From: JASEHD01 sp964471945
Lineage (GTDB): Bacteria > Bacteroidota > Ignavibacteria > UBA10030 > SZUA-254
NCBI GenBank assembly: GCA_964471945.1
Contig: CAYYIJ010000021.1
Location: 1 to 27,825, forward strand
DNA length: 27,825 bases
Direction: 5' to 3'
Below are positions 23,891 through 27,825 of the stretch, in pieces (positions within the stretch are counted from its first letter, which is position 1; each line of letters begins with the position of its first letter). The notes under the pieces are model-generated. The model was not told where the DNA came from, searched no databases, and saw nothing but the letters and a program-made list of their open reading frames with translations. The position numbers and the translations under genes are program-made.

Positions 23891-24941
23891 CGAATAAGTT
23901 CCCTTGCATTTCATCATGTGTAATTTGTTTCACTTGCATATTCTGACCATCTTCTTTCCGACGAATATTTTTATAAATAGCGAGAATACCTTTATCTTCA
24001 GGTGCATTTCGCAACGCTTCTTCTATGCATACCATCGCTTCACCGATCCGATTTTCATCCTCATACACACAAGCTAAATTAGTCAGAATGATCGGATTGG
24101 TTGGATCGAGTTTAGCAGCATTTTTAAGTACCGCCAGACTTTCAGAATTTCTGCCTTTTATATGTAATGCCCAACCAAGATCGCAGAGAATATTTGGGTT
24201 ATCGGGTGAAAACTCATCAGCTTTTTGAAATTGCAAGATAGCCCCATCCGTTTTTCCACAATCTAAATAAGTGCAGCCCAAGAAATATCGAGCGCTGGCG
24301 TTTGATGGATTCATTTCGAGAGACATTTTGAGCGCATTTTCAGCTAATTTAAATTTTTCAATCTCTAAAAACATCATACCTAATAGTAACCCAATTTCCT
24401 CAACAGCTCTGGGATTTTCTTCCACACGTGCAAGGAGAGCGTTAAGTGATTCTATCGATTCATGATACCTTCCTTTATTTCTTAATTCTTCCGCAAGTGT
24501 TAAAAGTTCATCAATCGAGAGTGAATTATAATCAAATTCGGATTCTCGAGGTTTTCGAATAATCAAACCACTTGGATCCATCATAAAATCGTTCCAGGGA
24601 TTTTGGCTCTTCATTTCTTCAGTCGTGTACCGCTTATCGAATGAGTGGATTTTCAATGCACGCTCGATCTCACTAATTTTTGATGCTACTGAACTAATGG
24701 ATATTTTGAAATATTCAGCTAATACGTTTTGAGTTATCCCTTCACAAAAATTGAGACGAGCAATAATATAGATAACTGCTGCCGACCATGACTCATTCCG
24801 TGATCGACCCAAACCTTTTCGTTTCTTAGAAAAATTTCGCCATAGCTTGAGGCATAGTTTCTCATGTTCATAAGTCAGATTTTTTACAGCATATTCTGAA
24901 ATTAATTTTGTTACTCGTTCGATTGTTTGTTCGTCGTTCAT
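23868..24941 (-). CDS. DUF6398-like domain plus TPR protein
   Basis: 357 residues from the ATG at 24941, which overlaps the flavoprotein stop by 4 nt (ATGA); an in-frame upstream start is less likely. Residues ~1-110 form a compact helical domain with LCLKLWRNF, a basic RKGLGRSR stretch, SWSAAVIYIIARLNF and an HTH-like segment ITQNVLAEYFKISISSVASK (69-88). It matches DUF6398-type proteins as I remember them. The A-x-x-IY-x-x-x-RL pattern followed by an HTH also recalls a TFIIB/cyclin core repeat. About five TPR units follow from ~145 to ~320 (for example GCTYLDCGKTDGAILQFQKA). The C-terminus is charged. It is probably a cytoplasmic scaffold or adaptor. Its 3' end overlaps the UPF0158 gene by 23 nt. 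Confidence 0.75.
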   Translation of the reverse strand: MNDEQTIERVTKLISEYAVKNLTYEHEKLCLKLWRNFSKKRKGLGRSRNESWSAAVIYIIARLNFCEGITQNVLAEYFKISISSVASKISEIERALKIHSFDKRYTTEEMKSQNPWNDFMMDPSGLIIRKPRESEFDYNSLSIDELLTLAEELRNKGRYHESIESLNALLARVEENPRAVEEIGLLLGMMFLEIEKFKLAENALKMSLEMNPSNASARYFLGCTYLDCGKTDGAILQFQKADEFSPDNPNILCDLGWALHIKGRNSESLAVLKNAAKLDPTNPIILTNLACVYEDENRIGEAMVCIEEALRNAPEDKGILAIYKNIRRKEDGQNMQVKQITHDEMQGNLFDGKEKED

Positions 24942-26299
24942 ATAATTTTTTTCTTCACCTTGTTTGCTGCAACCAATATCGGATCCCAAAGTGGCGCATA
25001 TGGCGGTGCATATATCAAATCCAATCGGGAAATATCATCTATTGTCATCTTTTGCTGGATTGCGACTGCGAGTGTGTTTGCACGAAGAACTGCCCCGCAG
25101 CAACTAAACAAATTGGCGCCTAATAATCTTTTCGTTCGTTGGTCAATGATGAGTTTTATAGTTAAATCTTCACTGCCGGGCATCAATTCGTTTCTGGATG
25201 GTCCGTGCATATGTTCGGTTACAACTTTAAATCCATATTTCTTTGCTTCCTCAGAACTTATACCCACCTGAGCAACTTGAAGATTAAATATTTTTACCGC
25301 CATAGCACGTATTGCACCTTTGAAAGCAGCTCGACCGCCAGCGGCATTCTCACCGGCAACGCGTCCAGTTCGGCTTGCAATAGATGCTAATGGCAAATAC
25401 GTAGAATTTCCTGTTACAATATTTTTCACCTCGCAGCAGTCGCCGGCAGAATAAATATCTTCGATGCTAGTTTGCTGTCGTTCGTCCGTCAGAATGCCGC
25501 CATTCAAACCGATACGTATCTTTGCATGTTTTGCTAATTCAACATTTGGCTCGACACCAAGGGAGAGTATAACAATATCAGCTTCGAACGAACCACGATT
25601 TGTTATGATATGTTTAACTGCCCCAGTTTTATCTTGCTGTAATGTTTCGATTTTTACATTTGTTACAAACTGTACATCATTCGTTTTTAATACTTCAAGA
25701 ACTCTTTCACGAGTTTCTAATTCAAGTCCTTCCATCGGTAAACTGAATTGATGAAGCATTATGGTATCCAAACCATGCGAACGAAATGCTTCAGCCATTT
25801 CCATTCCGATATAACCACCGCCGATAATAACAGCATGTTTAGGTGATTCAGTTTTCAGATAATTAATAATATTTAGTATATCTTCACGGGTTTTAAGATG
25901 AAAAACATTCCTACCATTTTCACCGCCGACGTTTAAATGTCGTGGCATTGAACCTGTTGCCAGGATAAGCTTATCGTAATCATACTCAACAATTGAACGG
26001 TTTCTTAATTCACGCACTATGATTTTGTGTTTTGTTGGAAGAATTTCTTCAACACGATGAAGAGTTTTTACCGCAACGCCCTTCTCTTGCTGCATTCTCT
26101 TGGGTGAATATTTTACAAGTTTCTTTTCATCTTCGATCAATCCACTAATTGCATAAGGTGCTTCACAGATGCCATAAGAGATAGTGTCGCTTGACTCAAA
26201 AAGGATGACCTCAGCATTGGGGTTTATGCGTTTTGCTTTTGCTGCGGCGCTTGGTCCGGCAGCAAGTCCTCCTATTATCAGGATTCGTATCTCCTTCAT
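24938..26299 (-). CDS. CoA-disulfide reductase-like FAD/NAD(P)H oxidoreductase
   Basis: 453 residues. FAD-binding IIGGLAAGPSAAAKAKR (8-24) opens the protein. C45 in SYGICEAPYAISG is the single redox cysteine of the CoA-disulfide reductase/NADH oxidase/persulfide reductase subfamily, which have no CxxxxC pair. The NAD(P)H site is VIIGGGYIGMEMAEAF (152-167), the second FAD contact is YSAGDCCE, and YAPPYAPLWDP near the C-terminus matches the conserved YAPPFS/AP-type motif of this group. It would reduce CoA disulfide, polysulfide or O2; the substrate cannot be decided. No rhodanese domain is fused. It follows der with a 1-nt gap and overlaps the TPR gene by 4 nt. Confidence 0.9.
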   Translation of the reverse strand: MKEIRILIIGGLAAGPSAAAKAKRINPNAEVILFESSDTISYGICEAPYAISGLIEDEKKLVKYSPKRMQQEKGVAVKTLHRVEEILPTKHKIIVRELRNRSIVEYDYDKLILATGSMPRHLNVGGENGRNVFHLKTREDILNIINYLKTESPKHAVIIGGGYIGMEMAEAFRSHGLDTIMLHQFSLPMEGLELETRERVLEVLKTNDVQFVTNVKIETLQQDKTGAVKHIITNRGSFEADIVILSLGVEPNVELAKHAKIRIGLNGGILTDERQQTSIEDIYSAGDCCEVKNIVTGNSTYLPLASIASRTGRVAGENAAGGRAAFKGAIRAMAVKIFNLQVAQVGISSEEAKKYGFKVVTEHMHGPSRNELMPGSEDLTIKLIIDQRTKRLLGANLFSCCGAVLRANTLAVAIQQKMTIDDISRLDLIYAPPYAPLWDPILVAANKVKKKII

Positions 26300-26300
26300 A

Positions 26301-27608
26301 TCAGTTTTTCTTTTTAAAATAAAGTGATAACGGAACGCCTGTGAAATTAAAATGAATACGTAAACGACCCTCTAAAAATCGCTTGTATTTTTCTTCTATT
26401 AGCTTTGGTTCATTTGCAAAAAAACTGAAAGCCGGCGGATTTGTTTTTACCTGAGTTATATAATTGATTTTGATCTCCTTACCCGATTTTGCCGATGGCG
26501 GTTTTTCCTTTATGTCTTTGAGCAGTAGATTATTCAACTTGTTGGTTGAAACGCGTTTTGTTTGTTCGGCAAATACACGTTTGGCTATTTCAATCGTTTT
26601 GAATACACGTTGTTTCTCTAATGCTGATATGAAGATTACAGGTATGTAATCGTACTCCCGTAAAAATTTCTTAATCGATTTTTCAAAACCCAATGCAGTA
26701 AGCTCATCCTTCTCGACAGTATCCCACTTATTCACAGCAAGCACTACGCCTCGTTTCCTTTCAATGACATCCTCAAGTATACGAAGGTCTTGTTTATCCA
26801 TTCCAGTTTCAACATCTATCATCACGATAGCAATATTGCATCTGTTTATACTTTTTAAAGCACGTAATACACTGTAAAATTCGATGTTTTCTTTAATTTT
26901 GCTTCGACGCCGCAATCCGGCGGTATCGATCAGAATAATTTCCTCTTTTTGATATTTTAGAATAGAGTCAATTGCATCTCTTGTCGTGCCGGGGATTGGT
27001 GTAACAATTTGGCGTGTCTTACCAAGTAATGCATTCACAAGCGACGATTTACCCACATTTGGTTTTCCAATCACAGCAAGTTTAAGTCGCTTGTCATCTT
27101 CTTCACTTGCTGCTGATAGAAATTGTTCAGTGACTATATCAAGGAAATCGCCAATCTTCCTGCTAAGTAATGCCGAGATGGTGATCGGTTCACCGAGACC
27201 TAATTTAAAAAAATTCACAGCATCAATTTCACGATTTTCACTATCTACTTTATTTACAGTCAGATAAATTTTCTTGTTCGATTTACGGAGGATAGATGCA
27301 ACATCTTCATCCAATGCAGTTATTCCTGTAACAGCATCTACCATAAAGATAACTGCATCTGCTTCGCTAATTGCAATTTCGGCTTGCTCACGAATTGCCC
27401 GCTCGAAAAGATCTTCTGAATGCGGAACGTAGCCTCCAGTATCAATTACTGTAAAAGATTTACCAGCCCAATCTGCTGAGGCATAGAGTCTATCCCTCGT
27501 TACACCCGGTTGATCGTGTACAATCGCATCGCGTGCACCCAGAATACGGTTAAAGAGCGTTGATTTTCCAACGTTTGGTCTGCCAATAATTGCAAGAATA
27601 TTCGTCAT
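26301..27608 (-). CDS. der: Ribosome-assembly GTPase Der (EngA)
   Basis: 435 residues from ATG 27608, chosen because MTNILAIIGRPNVGKST aligns with the family start; earlier starts (ATG 27626, TTG 27653) add 6-15 residues and lack an SD. Two tandem G domains are present. The first has GRPNVGKST, the PGVTRD switch, DTGGY and NKVD; the second has GKPNVGKSS, PGTTRDAI, DTAGLRRRSK and NKWD. A KH-like domain ends the protein (RFLEGRLRIHFNFTGVPL). Der acts in 50S subunit maturation. It is first in the der-flavoprotein-TPR-UPF0158-XPB-DUF790 unit, with only one nucleotide before the flavoprotein ATG. Confidence 0.97.
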   Translation of the reverse strand: MTNILAIIGRPNVGKSTLFNRILGARDAIVHDQPGVTRDRLYASADWAGKSFTVIDTGGYVPHSEDLFERAIREQAEIAISEADAVIFMVDAVTGITALDEDVASILRKSNKKIYLTVNKVDSENREIDAVNFFKLGLGEPITISALLSRKIGDFLDIVTEQFLSAASEEDDKRLKLAVIGKPNVGKSSLVNALLGKTRQIVTPIPGTTRDAIDSILKYQKEEIILIDTAGLRRRSKIKENIEFYSVLRALKSINRCNIAIVMIDVETGMDKQDLRILEDVIERKRGVVLAVNKWDTVEKDELTALGFEKSIKKFLREYDYIPVIFISALEKQRVFKTIEIAKRVFAEQTKRVSTNKLNNLLLKDIKEKPPSAKSGKEIKINYITQVKTNPPAFSFFANEPKLIEEKYKRFLEGRLRIHFNFTGVPLSLYFKKKN

Positions 27609-27662
27609 AAGATTTTTCAGTTTCATAATACGAATTTCTTGTGAGAGATTCAAAAATTAAAT

Positions 27663-27684
27663 CCGACCCATTCACTTGAGTCGG
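27663..27684 (-). terminator. Possible terminator or leader hairpin upstream of der
   Basis: CCGAC and GTCGG form a 5-bp stem with a 12-nt loop. On the minus strand it is followed by ATTTAATTTTTG. It may end a transcript entering from beyond the right edge, or form a short leader structure for der. The stem is short, so support is modest. Confidence 0.4.
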
Positions 27685-27735
27685 TTTATTGAAACTAACA
27701 TCCCAAATATAATCCCTAATCATACATTACATTTT

Positions 27736-27774
27736 CTTTGCGACCTTGGCGAGCTTTGCGAGATGTATTGTTTT
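27736..27774 (+). repeat. 39-bp dispersed repeat, copy 2
   Basis: This is identical over 39 bp to 4138-4176, in the same orientation, and also intergenic. The inverted left arm seen near copy 1 is not obvious here, so this copy may be a half unit. The 50 bases to the right edge hold only a short palindrome (AAGTGCCACTT, 27801-27811) and no coding frame. Confidence 0.85.
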
Positions 27775-27825
27775 CCTGAGTTTTGACATTTAGTGTGGTA
27801 AGTGCCACTTTTGTATAAGTACACC

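Noticed and set aside
24942..24989. Longer start of the TPR protein
   Set aside because: It would extend into the flavoprotein coding end by about 50 nt. The ATG at 24941 makes a standard ATGA overlap and fits the domain start.
24927..25271. 114-codon plus-strand frame over the flavoprotein gene
   Set aside because: It is antisense to the intact CoA-disulfide reductase-like gene, with no recognizable domain or start signal.
27791..27812. Hairpin GTGG/CCAC followed by TTTT near the right edge
   Set aside because: The stem is only 4 bp and the sequence ends 17 nt later, so neither a terminator nor its gene can be judged.
1..27825. CRISPR array, insertion sequence, prophage or tRNA cluster
   Set aside because: No regular short repeats with spacers, transposase or integrase frames, or tRNA-like cloverleaves were recognised by eye. 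The only dispersed repeat found is the 39-bp pair.

Overview
The window is a dense bacterial chromosome segment, AT-rich, with almost every gene on the minus strand and only one clear plus-strand gene (trmH-like, 11719-12258). The partial protein at the left edge ends in a type IX secretion C-terminal sorting motif of the 'LYQNYPNPFNPST' kind. Together with DUF5683, an SBBP beta-propeller and several lipoproteins, this points to the FCB group, most likely an Ignavibacteria-like lineage rather than classical Bacteroidia. Some genes have clear Shine-Dalgarno sequences, and two promoters match the sigma-70 consensus (TTGACA, 17 bp, TATAAT or TATATT), which also fits a lineage outside Bacteroidia. 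This placement is an inference from protein signatures, not a phylogeny.

Layout, left to right. 1-4085 is an accessory surface-protein region: an SBBP/T9SS protein, two lipoproteins, an amber-interrupted small ORF, and a lipoprotein gene broken by two opposite frameshifts at homopolymers. 4086-4385 is non-coding apart from a possible 21-codon ORF. It holds a REP-like inverted repeat, one copy of a 39-bp element that recurs at 27736, and a near-perfect promoter. 4386-8025 reads as one operon: mtaB-like methylthiotransferase, DUF5683 protein, truA, M48 metalloprotease. 8094-11629 is the conserved cmk-ispH-rpsA cluster. trmH is divergent from cmk and converges on a 1318-residue hybrid histidine kinase.

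12267-19916 is probably one long transcription unit: rel (ppGpp synthetase/hydrolase), an HU/IHF-type protein, ruvX, an AlbA_2/winged-helix protein and the multi-PAS histidine kinase. It starts from a strong promoter before rel. upp (20020-20649) stands alone. 20810-27608 is a second tight operon: der, a CoA-disulfide-reductase-like flavoprotein, a DUF6398-like/TPR protein, a UPF0158 protein, an XPB/Rad25-type helicase and a DUF790 (Bax1-like) nuclease, with junctions that are overlaps or 1-nt gaps.

The most interesting system is the XPB helicase-DUF790 nuclease pair. It resembles the archaeal XPB-Bax1 unwinding/incision machine. Here it is coupled to two poorly characterised proteins, one with a helical and HTH-like N-terminus that superficially resembles a TFIIB/cyclin core repeat. 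No tRNA, rRNA, CRISPR array, insertion sequence or prophage was recognised.
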